A stretch of 64,000 bases of DNA from Cyprinodon diabolis (Eukaryota; Chordata; Actinopteri; Cyprinodontiformes; Cyprinodontidae): positions 34,526,501-34,590,500 of the forward strand of contig CM060070.1 in NCBI GenBank assembly GCA_030533445.1. The letters run 5' to 3'. Below, one piece after another: positions 11,456-21,830 of the stretch. Positions within the stretch are counted from its first letter, which is position 1, and each line of letters starts with the position of its first letter. The notes beneath the pieces were generated by a model. That model had not been told where the DNA came from. It searched no databases and saw nothing but the letters and a program-made list of their open reading frames with translations. A program made the position numbers and the translations under genes.

Positions 11456-14103
11456 TGAACACAGAAAAAAGGTGAAGTTTTATGATTAAATACAAACAGT
11501 GTCTTAATCAGATGCTAAAAAATAGAAATTGGATTTTTGTTTTTAATCCATTTCAACTTGAGGGTAGAATAAAGCACGTTTATCTGATGGAAGCAGCTAA
11601 AGCCACCAGGATGGATCAGCAGCTCCTCGGTCCAGGAGCTTTTCTTGGGGACTTCTGGTTGACTTCTATGAGACTGTTTGATGAGAAAATATTCTGAAGA
11701 TATATATTTATTCACTAAAGACTGCAGATTATGGAGAGTGATGAAAAACGTCTGAGATCTGGTTTATCAGTTCATCTGTTATCATTTCTAAGGGCGAGCT
11801 TTTCTTTTCTGATCGTCTCCACTGTCCTCAGCATCAGACGGCACCCTGAACTCCTGCAGCTGAAGATGAGCTGCAGCAGAGACGGAGGGATGGTTGAGCG
11901 GGAGAACCCGGAGCAAGCCGAGCAGCTGCATCTGATACCAGGCCGCTACACACAGCTACACGCTCACACACACTCGCTCTTTGTGTGCTGCTTTAATAGG
12001 ATATTGATCGACAGAGAGAGATTCGATTGGCCTGCCAGTGAATTGTGTAATGGCTGCACAACGCCAAGGTCACCCGCGGGTGTGTGTGTCTCTGATAAAG
12101 CAAACAGTTTCCTCCGTTCACATCACCAGAAGCTGCTGCTGGAGTCGATCCAAGTGAGATCCCACCTGGATTCAGCTCTGGGCTCGGTTCTGTCAGGTGG
12201 AAGCAAATAAACAGAAGTGTGTAGAGCAGAAAAGGGGAGGAGTCACTCTCAGCCCGACCCACTCACGCTGGACCCATGCCACGCCACCCATTCAGAACAT
12301 TAAGATGTGGATCAAAGTTCACTCTATTGGAAGTATCCCCTGAAGGGCCGGACATCCTCTGCATCCGCATGAAAGTAGCCTCAGCTCAGAACCAGTCTAG
12401 TATGGAGCTGGGCTTCCACTCATGGTTCTCTAACAGATTCTCTCTTATGCAGTCAGAACCTGCAGAACCCTACTAGGTTTGATTGGATTCGTCTGCTTAG
12501 TTCCATCTTTTTATCATCACAGACTGTTATGACCCAAAGCCTCAGTTAATGACTGCTGCAGATACGCAACGAACCTCATCCGACCTGACCCCCTACCCCA
12601 CAACCCTGCAGGATGGACAGGTATGGAACATGGATGAGGCTGCGGTCACCACAAACACACTCAGACCCCGCTGTCTCCTGCACTCTAATCCATAAGTGAT
12701 TCTTCTTTTAGAGCCGCATCACTGCAAATGTGCTGACCAACACAATACCCCCCCACCACACACACACACATCTGTGCATGTGTGTATCTACAGTATAGGC
12801 TGTGCATTTTAGCTGCAGAAACATCTTGGAGCTAAAAGGACAAACTGGACAACGACGGCAACATTTGCTCGTTTCCTGGATCACAGCACAAGAGAGTAAT
12901 CCGACAAAAAAAAGCTTCTACCTGATGTGAGAAGAGAACATCAGCACCTGTGCAGCTTTAGCGGGACAATTAAATCTAATGAAGAGGGAAAAAAAACGAA
13001 TGAAATGAACATCAGTTCAACAGCTCTGATGAACACAGGGGTGCTTCAGGCTGTGTACCAGGACCACTTCTCCTTACCAGTTATATTTGATTAAGAAACA
13101 GCTTATTTATATCTTGTTTATCATGAAGCTTCACTAGGTCTTTTTAGAAGTGCTAAAATTGTTAGATACTGCAGGTGGCGCTATCCATACTGGCACACAG
13201 TGCTGCTGATCGGATAGCAGCTAACATTGAGGCTTAGCCTGTTAAACTAACACTAAGATGAACTTCATTAAATATTTTCATAACTTTTGTGATCATACGT
13301 CAACTCGAAAGTGGATGAATGACAGCTCTGTCATGGCCTGCGGGGGTCTGTATCAGTTTCAGAGACACAAAACTTTAAAGAAGGCAAGCAGTAATTCTGC
13401 CACACAAAACTACAAATATGCAGCCTGCTTTACGGCATTCATCACTTGCCCCTTCGATATGAATGAGGAAGTCAATGGGAAGTTTTATATTTGTGCAAAC
13501 CATAGGGTTGATATTCAGGCAACCTGCTGGGATCTATACACGTATTTACTGTGAAATTGTTAAACATTACATAATATTTTTCTGTTTCAAGGCTCTAAAC
13601 AGGAGTCAGGTGCATTGGGCGGGGTAGGGAGGGCAGCGACGATGCAGAAAAAAACAAACCATTACGAAAAATAAAAGTTAAACGTTTGTTATTTTCAACA
13701 TCATCATATGACACAGTTTCACCCCAGTTAGATTGCCACTGGAAACAGAAATGGAGTTCAATCAAACTGCAGCGTCATGTGATTGTGCAGCTCGGTTTAG
13801 CTTCTGATCATTTCTTTGTAATGGAGTTAATATTTCAGTTAGATGAACAGGGATAAGCCAAGCTAACATTGTAGCTAGCGCTGTGTATGTTATTTACAGT
13901 CTGGTTCTGATTCCAGCCAAAGCTGAGAGTTAATGGCGGTATAAAAAAAGGCATCTTAGTTGGAAGAAATACAAGACAGATATATAAAATAAAGATATAA
14001 CAACAATAAATTAATGGAGGGTAAATAACAGGAGTAATTGAAAATAGGAAAAAAAAATAATAAATTACGCAAATTACACATTGATTGGTAGAATAAACTA
14101 AAG
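11456..14103. other. nfia intron 4, distal part
   Basis: Contains the weak LINE motif at 13035. The 98-codon frame at 13258-13554 has no recognised domain. Nothing else was identified. Confidence 0.5.
13035..13095 (+). mobile_element. Possible LINE reverse-transcriptase fossil
   Basis: The stretch GGGGTGCTTCAGGCTGTGTA resembles the coding sequence of GVPQGCVLGPLLF: one frame gives GVLQ and another gives CVPGPLLLTSYI. A single short motif with a frameshift is weak evidence. Confidence 0.35.
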
Positions 14104-14577
14104 CAGGGGTCTTCAACGTTTTCCAGGCCAAGGACCCCCAAACTGATGGCGAGATGAAGTGGGGATCCCCAAATTATATATATTGCATTAAATTGTGTTA
14201 TATCCAACTGGTCCTATAGTCACTCTATTACAGATGGATTAATGTAACAACATAATTTCTCCCTGGGATTATTAAAGTATTTCGGATTCTGGTTCCTGGT
14301 TGATGGGACAGGTGTTGTGAATGAAACGGTGCCCAGGTTGAAAGAGCTCCTGTGTGTCGCTGAATGTGTGCATTGATGACTGAAAGACATCTTCTGCCTC
14401 ATTTTATCTGTTTGCTACAGTGTGTTAAATTCATGTTAATGTGGATTTAAAGACATTTCAATTAGTGGAAAAAAATGCAGGGGGAATATGGAAAAAAAAA
14501 AAAAAACTTTCGTGACCCCCATGAAGTTCCTACGAGGACCCCCTAAGGGTCGCGGACCCCCCTGCTGAAGACCTCTG
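14104..14577. mobile_element. hAT-like MITE with CAGGGGTCTTCAAC ends
   Basis: The left end reads CAGGGGTCTTCAACG and the right end, inverted, CAGAGGTCTTCAGCA; both are followed inward by related GGACCCCC-rich sequence. The flanks AACTAAAG and AACTAGTT agree at the first five of eight bases, consistent with a decayed 8-bp target duplication. The 474-bp interior includes a poly-A run and no transposase. It lies in nfia intron 4, just past exon 4. Confidence 0.7.
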
Positions 14578-14842
14578 AACTAGTTTGAAAATTTAAGAAA
14601 TCCCTAAATAAAATTAAAAAAGGTTATCAATGTAAAAAAATATTAATAATAATAAAATGACAGAGATTATAATAATATGTAAAATTTCACTCTGTGGAAT
14701 ATTTCTTGTGCTCTGATGAAGTTGATGATACTGTTTGATGATCTCTGATGGTTACCATGGACACTGACTTAACCTCCATCAGATCGACTTCCACTATCTG
14801 ACCAATAAGAGTGAGAAAGATAAAAGAAAGAACCCGACTCAC

Positions 14843-14917
14843 TCTGAGAGACTCGGACGAGCTCGGCCACGGTGAAAACTCCCGGTGTGACGAAGCTGTC
14901 CTGGAATCCCAGGTGAC
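14843..14917 (-). CDS. nfia: nfia exon 4: start of the transactivation region
   Basis: This 75-bp exon has acceptor CTCTGCAG and donor A|GTGAGT, phase 1 to phase 1. It encodes [20 protein letters not shown] followed by VRVSQ, nearly the same as vertebrate NFIA ([20 protein letters not shown]). The motif is shared by all four NFI paralogues, but the GHLGFQDSF form is that of NFIA. The split threonine codon at its end is completed by exon 5. The exon is short, so the long open frame that overlaps it on the same strand is intron read-through and should not be used as a gene model. Confidence 0.93.
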
Positions 14918-15569
14918 CTGCAGAGGGAGGAATAAAAAGACACTGATTCTGCTGTTCAGGTAGAAACATCTCAGGTTTTCAATGAAGCTGAAGTAATGCT
15001 TGGAGGAAGAGAACTTTAATCTGATCCGATCACAAAAAGAGGAAACCATTTCATTCATTTCTTTTTTCAAACAGCACCAAATTACATGGATGTCACTTCA
15101 AGGATCTTTATGAGGCAGAAAGATCAACTCAAATCCAGGATTATTGAATCCAGATTGAATTCAGATCGATCCGGTACAATCCAATCACCCAGAGCCGATC
15201 AGATCTAATTAACCTCAAAACCGTTCAATCCCCATTAAAGCAAAGTCAGTCATCAGATCATCATATAATAGAGAAAGAAGAAATGCTCTCCCAGGGTTCG
15301 CTCTCTTTGGAATGAACCCTGATCCTGAGCAGTCTGTTGCTGCAGAGGAACCAGAGCAGGTTCCTGTTTTATACAGTCGGATTAAACACTAAAACCAGCT
15401 TGGATGGGCCCATTTCCATTAGTACTAACTCAGCTTGTCTTCGTACAGCTCTCCTTGGCTCTGAAAGCTTTCCAACATTTGATCCATCTCTTACAGGGCT
15501 GATATGTGTTGAAAACGTGACATCAGAAGACGGCTGGCCGCTGATTGGCTGAGGAGTGGAGTCACCGGT

Positions 15570-15829
15570 TAGCTTTTTCCAGCTTTTTATTGTCATTACT
15601 CTGTCACAAGTACAGAACAAAGACATTCACTCTCGAAATGTAATTAAAAGTTAAATGCAGCTCATGCATCCCCTTGGGGAGCAGTGGACTGCTGTTTGCG
15701 TCTCCCCGGGAGCAGTGTGGGTTATGGGTTTTGCTCAGGGACCCAGAGAGTCAGTCTATGGGAGTGGGTTTCAAACTCACAACCTCAGATTCCAAGCTCT
15801 ATGCCCTAACCACTAGGCCACCACTCCCC
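15570..15829 (-). mobile_element. tRNA-derived SINE
   Basis: On the minus strand the element starts GGGGAGTGGTGGCCTAGTGG, with an A-box-like TGGCCTAGTGGTTAGGGC and, about 35 bp further, a B-box-like GTTGTGAGTTTGAAACC (15763-15781). This is the internal RNA polymerase III promoter of a tRNA-like head. A body containing CTGCTCCCCAAGGGGATGCA follows, with a tail ending AATGACAATAAAAAGCTGG. It is not a functional tRNA: the 3' half does not fold as an acceptor stem. It lies in nfia intron 3. Confidence 0.8.
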
Positions 15830-16184
15830 ATGTGTATTACCTAACAAATATTCAGCTACAATATTCTAAACTTCAAACCTTCAACACGCTGGTGTCCCTG
15901 TGTGAGTGAACACCATAGCAAGATAGCATTGGTAGCTTAGCTTACATTAGATGTTATCTGACTGGTATCCTTTAGGATGATACAAAAGTATTCACCTGTG
16001 ATTTTAATCATATTTCTCATTTAATGGAAACACTGCAAAAGAGAAAAATGTGTATTTTAAGAATGAGAAGAATATCAACTGGGTTTTGCACACATTTGTA
16101 ATAAGGTTGGGAGATATGTAAGAATGTTCCTGTTGATATTCTTCAGAGGCAATGAGCGATATATTCGCACAGATGACTTTGTAC

Positions 16185-16882
16185 TAGGGCTGAACGATTT
16201 TGGAAAATAATCTAATTGCAATTTTTTTTTCTTTATATTGCGATTTAATGCTATTTTTTTCCCCCAGTTTAATTGATCATGTCTTTTTTTAAACATATAC
16301 AAACAACAAATCAATCTGTTTCATCGCTGTGCAGATTAGGTGCTAAAAGACACGCTGTGTCCTAATTAATGATCGCATTCTGCCTATGATATATTTCAAC
16401 CAAAATTGCAATTTAATTTTGACTTTTCTCTACATAACCACAAGCAACAAAAATGGCCTCTAAATAAAGACAATTGTAAACAAGGACTATTTAAATCAAG
16501 AACTTTTATTTACGTTTTTATTAGTCAGAATATTATTCAAGAGAACAGCTTTTAACTGATTTGGACATCAGTCCTTGTTGAACATGAAGTCCAAAGTGCA
16601 ACCAACAAACCAGTCTATGTATTAAACTGATTAACTGGTACTTAGTGCTATGTATGAATATATAAACTCTAGAACAAGTAATGAAATTAGATTATCTCAC
16701 TGCTGCAACTGTCTTCCCTTCCATGTGGAGGCAAATCCACTTTAAATATTTTACTGACACCTAAAGAACGCGTCTGATTCACTAATTGTTACATAGCCAA
16801 AAATTGCAGACGTCCGCAATTTGGAAATTGCATTTTTTTCAATCGCGATTATATTGAAAATGCGATTAATTGTTCAGCCCTA
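16185..16882. mobile_element. hAT-like non-autonomous element with perfect 8-bp target duplication
   Basis: The element starts TAGGGCTGAACGATTTTGG and ends with the inverted form ATTGTTCAGCCCTA. It is flanked on both sides by CTTTGTAC (16177-16184 and 16883-16890), an 8-bp duplication typical of hAT transposons. The 698-bp body is A/T-rich, with no open frame resembling a transposase. It therefore looks like a MITE-type derivative mobilised in trans. It lies in nfia intron 3. Confidence 0.85.
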
Positions 16883-17369
16883 CTTTGTACGCAAAGACAA
16901 TAACACTTTCAGAGTGCATCTTCTGCACCTCTATTTTTATCCACCTGTGCACTGTGCAAAAACCTAATATGGTAAACATGCTTGTTTTCTTGTCAAAAAT
17001 GAACTTCCTCTCTCTGGTTCTGGTTCGGTTGTTTTAAAAAAACAAACAAAAAAAAGCTATTACTTGGTTGGGTCAGTTCTTTTTTTCTGTGTCAAGTTTA
17101 AGTAGATAAATCTCTGCTGCACGGTGGCACCAAGGAAAAAAAACTGCAGCTGGAAGGAGTCTGTGTAAGCCATTAAAAACAGCATTTTTTGGTTTGTTTT
17201 TTGTCACGGGCTGTGTTTTAGGTCCAAAAAAGGTCCAAAAAAAAAAAAAAAACACTTAAAAAAACGATCACTGAAGGGCTGAGTCTTTCGATGCTGACAG
17301 ATTCGTCCAATCACCCGAGCTTGATTTGTAACAGAACACCTATGATTCCTTTCCAGCCCTGGTAGGTTG

Positions 17370-18083
17370 TGTCACTACCCGATCCGTACTGTAGCACGAT
17401 CCGTATCATCAGGTCATTTGTGCATGAAAAACCAGATATACATCTGGGTCACCCTTGATTTAAAAAAATAAAATAAAAAATAAAAAAATGAGGTACTTTG
17501 TAAAAAAATACCCAAATAAATGTTTTTCTCCCCCAAAAATAGTAAGTGTTCTAAACGATAATGTGTTAAAGGTTATTCATATATTTCCTACAGAGAATAA
17601 TACTTTATAATTTATAACTCATCTGAGCTCAATCTGCACCAGAAATGGAACCCTACCACCGTGAGTGAACTTTTTCGGCTCTGGATTCGAAACATAAATC
17701 TAGCCTTTTTGAATTTTGTATTTTCCTTTCGTGTTAACCTTATGGTACATAGTGCATAATCAAAAAAAGAAAAAGAAGAAACAACTAAAATGCAAGTAAA
17801 TGTATTTTTTCGGACATATTTTGCGGGACTACTCTGAGCATGTCTGAAAATGACGTCAAACAAGCAGTTTAACGGGAAAAAAATGTCAAAAGCATGATAT
17901 TGTCTCAGAAAAGTCGTAGAATTTTTTAAGAGATGTGGTTTAGCATTCTTAATTGATTTAAGGATAAAATATGTACGTTTAATACCATAGTTACATTTTT
18001 CATGGTGACCTGGATGAATGCACATGTGCAAGCAGATATCCGACGTCACGGATCGTGCTTCCGGTACGGATGGGGTAGTGACA
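17370..18083. mobile_element. Inverted-repeat DNA element, 714 bp, unclassified
   Basis: The left end reads TGTCACTACCCGATCCGTAC and the right end is its inverted, slightly diverged copy (TGTCACTACCCCATCCGTAC). Similarity continues inward for roughly 40 bp, including AGCACGATCCGT. No clear target duplication is visible. Open frames inside do not resemble a transposase, so it is likely a non-autonomous element. It lies in nfia intron 3. Confidence 0.75.
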
Positions 18084-19226
18084 TTTGGATCAGAAAACAG
18101 GAACTGGTGTTACACCTTATTCTGTTCCCCATCATATTTTGTGACCCACAAGGCATGGAATATAAAATGTGCCTGCTAAGCGGTAGAGATTGTAAAGCTA
18201 ACTGTCTGCAACATGGAGCGTCAGAGAGACATCAAGGGACCAACATGGAAAATTCTCCGTCTTCTGTGAATGTACCGTAAGATCTGGGGAACCTTTCATG
18301 AAGTCACAGAAGAGCAGTCCACCCTGTTATCTTACTATAGTCAGTAATATAAACTATTTCCCCATGTCCACTCAGTCTGCTCTCCCATTTGGACCTGGGG
18401 AATGTTTCAGAAGATCAGCCGCTGGGTAATGTCCGACTAAAGGCCATTAGCAGAAGGCAAGAAGGTCTGGTGAAACCTCGTCACCAAAAGAATTATTAAA
18501 ATCTTTCTTCAGAAGGGCAGAAAGAAAGCAGACAGAGCTGTCATCTGGGAATAGCTGATTAAAATGTCCAGCAGTTGGTCTTTGTTGAAGATGTGAGCCG
18601 TTACCCTATGGCAGTAGGGTCTAGTCTAGTTAGTCCACTAGTAGACCCTCTGCCTCCTAGGAGCCAATCAGCAGGCAACAGATTCCAGATGTTCTACTAT
18701 AGTAAAAACAGCTGCAAAGTCCTTTTTTCCTGCTGTTGGAGGTAAAGGTTCAGAGGCGGAGTCTCTGCTGAACAATACTCTATTGTGAATCAAACTGGCA
18801 ACATAGGAGGAGTTTCAGGGAGCAGATCCTTCAGTGAAACGTGTCTGCAGATGATGGATCACATGGCTCCCCTGACTGACAGCAGAGTCAGAACATCCAG
18901 GATCAGGACCAGGATTAGGGCCTGAACCAGGATCCATAGTGAGGAAGTAAGCGTTTGAGTGTTCCAGGCAGGATAATCGTTTCCAGCTGTGGGTTCCAGA
19001 GTGTGTTTGACAGCACGTAGCTGAACTCGGGTCAAGGTCTAACACACACACACACACAGATAAAACTAGGAGGATATCCTTCACACGCAGAAATCTACAG
19101 AGGAATGTGGCTGCCTGTGTGTGTGAGATCAGCAGGGTCACACTCAGGCTGGCTGGCAAGTGTGTGTGTATGTAGTTACGTGTGTGTGTGTGTGTCTATA
19201 GTACCATGCATGTGTGTGTACCTCAC

Positions 19227-19292
19227 CGTTCTCTGGCTGCTCCTTGATGTCTGATTCGCTGGCCTGGTTGGGGCTTTCTGATTGGCCGGTTT
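19227..19292 (-). CDS. nfia: nfia exon 3: linker after the DNA-binding domain
   Basis: This 66-bp exon has acceptor CCCTCAG and donor GTGAGG, with phase 1 at both ends. Spliced after exon 2 it reads ETGQSESPNQASESDIKEQPEN, which parallels NFIA ([21 protein letters not shown]). It is an acidic, serine-rich linker between the DNA-binding domain and the transactivation region. It lies 30 kb from exon 2, giving the largest intron in the window. CA/GT microsatellites sit on the downstream side (about 19040 and 19180), and LINE, hAT-like and Tc1 sequences crowd the upstream side between 19.5 and 21.8 kb. The call rests on sequence similarity, exact phases and good splice sites. Confidence 0.92.
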
Positions 19293-19544
19293 CTGAGGGA
19301 AAGCAGAAAAATGCACGATGAGTAACAGACAGCAGCAGCTAAATCACACACATACGGGTCGGTGGGAACATGAGCTTACTGACAACTGGAATGTTTCAGT
19401 TTTTTCAATCCTGACAACAGCCGTAGTACCAAACATCCAGCCTGTTCCTTCTCAGGAGGAACATGCCTGACTTCCCCTGAAATAGCAGGACCCGAATCTG
19501 ATCCAGAACCAGGCCCACTGACTGTCTAACAAGCTATGGAAATA

Positions 19545-19705
19545 GTTGAGGGTGTCCCTCAGGGTTCCATCTTTGTTCCTGTTCTGTTTACTATTTCTGT
19601 CAATGACAAAAAGCAAATGTTCTATCTTTAAGCTGATTATGCTGATACTTACTGTATTGCAGCCTTCACTAAGGAGGATGTGTTTGACTGTTCTTGATCA
19701 GACAA
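19545..19705 (+). mobile_element. LINE reverse-transcriptase fossil (GVPQGS...YAD)
   Basis: The plus strand reads GVPQGSIFVPVLFTISVNDK at 19551-19610 and then, after a stop, ADYADTY near 19631-19651. These match the GVPQGSILGPLLF and YADDTQLY motifs of CR1/L2/Rex-type LINE reverse transcriptases. Stops and indels show it is dead. Only about 160 bp is recognisable. Confidence 0.7.
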
Positions 19706-19759
19706 AGGTTTCTCTCCATCATTTGGAGTGCTTTATAGTTATATAAGAAGCTTTTTATT

Positions 19760-20149
19760 AATGTTGCACCGATACCAATACCAGTATCGAGCAGGGACCT
19801 GATCCAGCACTAAAATGGTGGTATCGGTATCAGCGAGTACCAACAAATACGGCACCGATAGCATTTTTAGAGCCAAAAGTTTATTCAAATTTTGTTACCC
19901 ATTCCAGGAAGGCAATAAAAAGTTCTACTGGATTCACTTGATATTAGTCTTTTTCCTGCTTTACAAAGGTAGGCAGCAGCTTAACAAAGCCATGATGGCA
20001 ATTATTTTACATCCAAGTAGTATGCAGTACTTCATATATAAACACATCAACTTCAAACAGATGGTATCGGTATGGTATCGGCAAATACTGCACAGACAGG
20101 TATTGGGTATCGATATCGGGGCCAAAAAATGGCATCGGCACAACACTAC
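19760..20149. mobile_element. hAT-like MITE with GTTGCACCGATACC ends
   Basis: The left end TGTTGCACCGATACCAATAC is matched by an inverted right end (AGTGTTGTGCCGATGCC). The interior repeats GGTATCGGTATC-type words near both ends. There is no transposase; the open frame crossing it is fortuitous. It lies about 70 bp from the Tc1 element and about 50 bp from a LINE fragment. Confidence 0.65.
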
Positions 20150-20221
20150 TTTTCATCATCGGTTAGTATTTCGGAAAAAAAAACAAGTCCAAAAAATATA
20201 TTCAGTCAATGCTTATATATA

Positions 20222-21828
20222 CAGTGGGGCAAAAAAGTATTTAGTCAGCCACCAATAGTGCAAGTTCTCCCACTTAAAAAGATGAGAGAGGCCGGTAATT
20301 TTCATCATAGATATACCTCAACTATGAGAGACAAAATGAGAAAAAAAAAAATCCAGAAAATCACATTGTCTGATTTTTAAAGAATTTATTTGCAAAATAT
20401 GGTGGAAAATAAGTATTTGGTCAGTTACAAAGAAGCAAGATTTCTGGCTCTCACAGACCTGTAACTTCTTCTGTAAGAGGCTCCTCTGTCCTCCACTCGT
20501 TACCTTCATTAATGGCACCTGTTTGAACCCGTTATCAGTATAAAAGACACGTGTCCACAACCTTAAACAGTCACACTCTAAACTCCACCATGGCCAAAAC
20601 TAGAGAGCTGTCAAAGGACACCCGGAACAAAATTATAGACCTGCACCAGGCTGGGAAGTCTGAATCTGCAATAGGTAAACAGCTTGGTGTGAAGAAATCA
20701 ACTGTGGGATCAATTATTAGAAAATGGAAAACATACAAGACCACTGATAATCTCCCTCGATCTGGGGCTCCACGCAAGATCTCACCCCGTGGGGTCAAAA
20801 TGATCACAAGAACGGTGAGTAAAAATCCCAGAACCACACGGGGGGACCTAGTGAATGACCTGCAGAGAGCTGGGACCAAAGTAACAAAGGCTACCATCAG
20901 TAACACACTACGCCGCCAGGGACTCAAATCCTGCAGTGCCAGACGTGTCCCCCTGCTTAAGCCAGTACATGTCAAGGCCCGTCTCAAGTTTGCTAGAGAG
21001 CATTTGGATGATCCAGACGATGACTGGGAGAATATCATATGGTCAGATGAAACCAAAATAGAACTTTTTGGTAAAAACTCTACCCGTCGTGTTTGGAGGA
21101 GAGAGAATCCTGAATTTCATCCAAAGAACACCATACCTACAGTGAAGCATGGGGGTGGAAACATCATGCTTTGGGGCTGTTTTTCTGCTAAGGGACCAGG
21201 ACGACTGATCCGTGTGAAGGAAAGAATGAATGGGGCCATGTATCGTCAAATTTTGAGTGAAAACCTCCTTCCATCAGCAAGGGCATTGAAGATGAAACGT
21301 GGTTGGGTCTTTCAGCATGACAATGATCCCAAACACACCGCCCGGGTAACGAAGGAGTGGCTTCGTAAGAAGCATTTCAAGGTCCTGGAGTGGCCTAGCC
21401 AGTCTCCAGATCTCAACCCCATAGAAAATCTTTGGAGGTAGTTGAAAGTCCGTGTTGCCCAGCGACAGCCCCAGAACATCACTGCTCTAGAGGAGATCTG
21501 CATGGAGGAATGGGCCAAAATACCAGCAACAGTGTGTGAAAACCTTGTGAAGACTTACAGAAAACGTTTGATCTCTGTCATTGCCAACAAAGGGTATATA
21601 ACAAAGTATTGAGATGAACTTTTGTTATTGACCAAATACTTAATTTCCACCATATTTTGCAAATAAATTCTTTAAAAATCAGACAATGTGATTTTCTGGA
21701 TTTTTTTTTCTCATTTCGTCTCTAATAGTTGAGGTATATCTATGATGAAAATTACTGGCCTCTCTCATCTTTTTAAGTGGGAGAACTTGCACTATTGGTG
21801 GCTGACTAAATACTTTTTTGCCCCACTG
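20222..21828 (+). mobile_element. Tc1/mariner transposon, almost intact, with long IR/DR ends
   Basis: The element begins CAGTGGGGCAAAAAAGTATT and ends with its inverted copy, flanked by TA on both sides (20220-20221 and 21829-21830), the target duplication of this superfamily. The inverted repeats are about 205 bp long with few mismatches. Each contains two copies of a short motif, AAGTATTTAGTCAG outside (20235, 21802-21815) and AAGTATTTGGTCA inside (20411, 21629-21641), which is the IR/DR layout known from Sleeping Beauty-type elements. The transposase gene lies between them. The element sits in nfia intron 2 on the opposite strand to nfia. Confidence 0.95.
20590..21612 (+). pseudogene. Tc1-family transposase with one premature stop codon
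   Basis: The reading frame from ATG at 20590 starts [20 protein letters not shown] and reads a Tc1 transposase. Residues 1-110 are the bipartite paired-like helix-turn-helix region that binds the inverted repeats; the DDE catalytic domain follows. The catalytic residues are all present: D153 in WSDET, D244 in FQHDNDPKH and E279 in PIENLWR, the same positions as in Sleeping Beauty. A TAG at 21439-21441 interrupts the frame at codon 284 just after ENLWR. Downstream the same frame continues as [18 protein letters not shown] to a TGA at 21610-21612, giving a 340-codon family-length gene if the stop is ignored. No frameshift is seen. The truncated 283-residue product lacks the C-terminal tail and is probably inactive. 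Confidence 0.93.
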
Positions 21829-21830
21829 TA

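Noticed and set aside
14687..15070. 127-codon minus-strand open frame overlapping nfia exon 4
   Set aside because: It is out of frame with the exon or runs through the splice sites; the real coding part is 14843-14917 only.
15760..15830. A functional tRNA gene on the minus strand
   Set aside because: A and B boxes are present, but the acceptor stem and 3' half do not fold and a SINE body and tail follow.
20571..21518. Minus-strand open frames inside the Tc1 element
   Set aside because: Shadows of the transposase coding sequence on the opposite strand.
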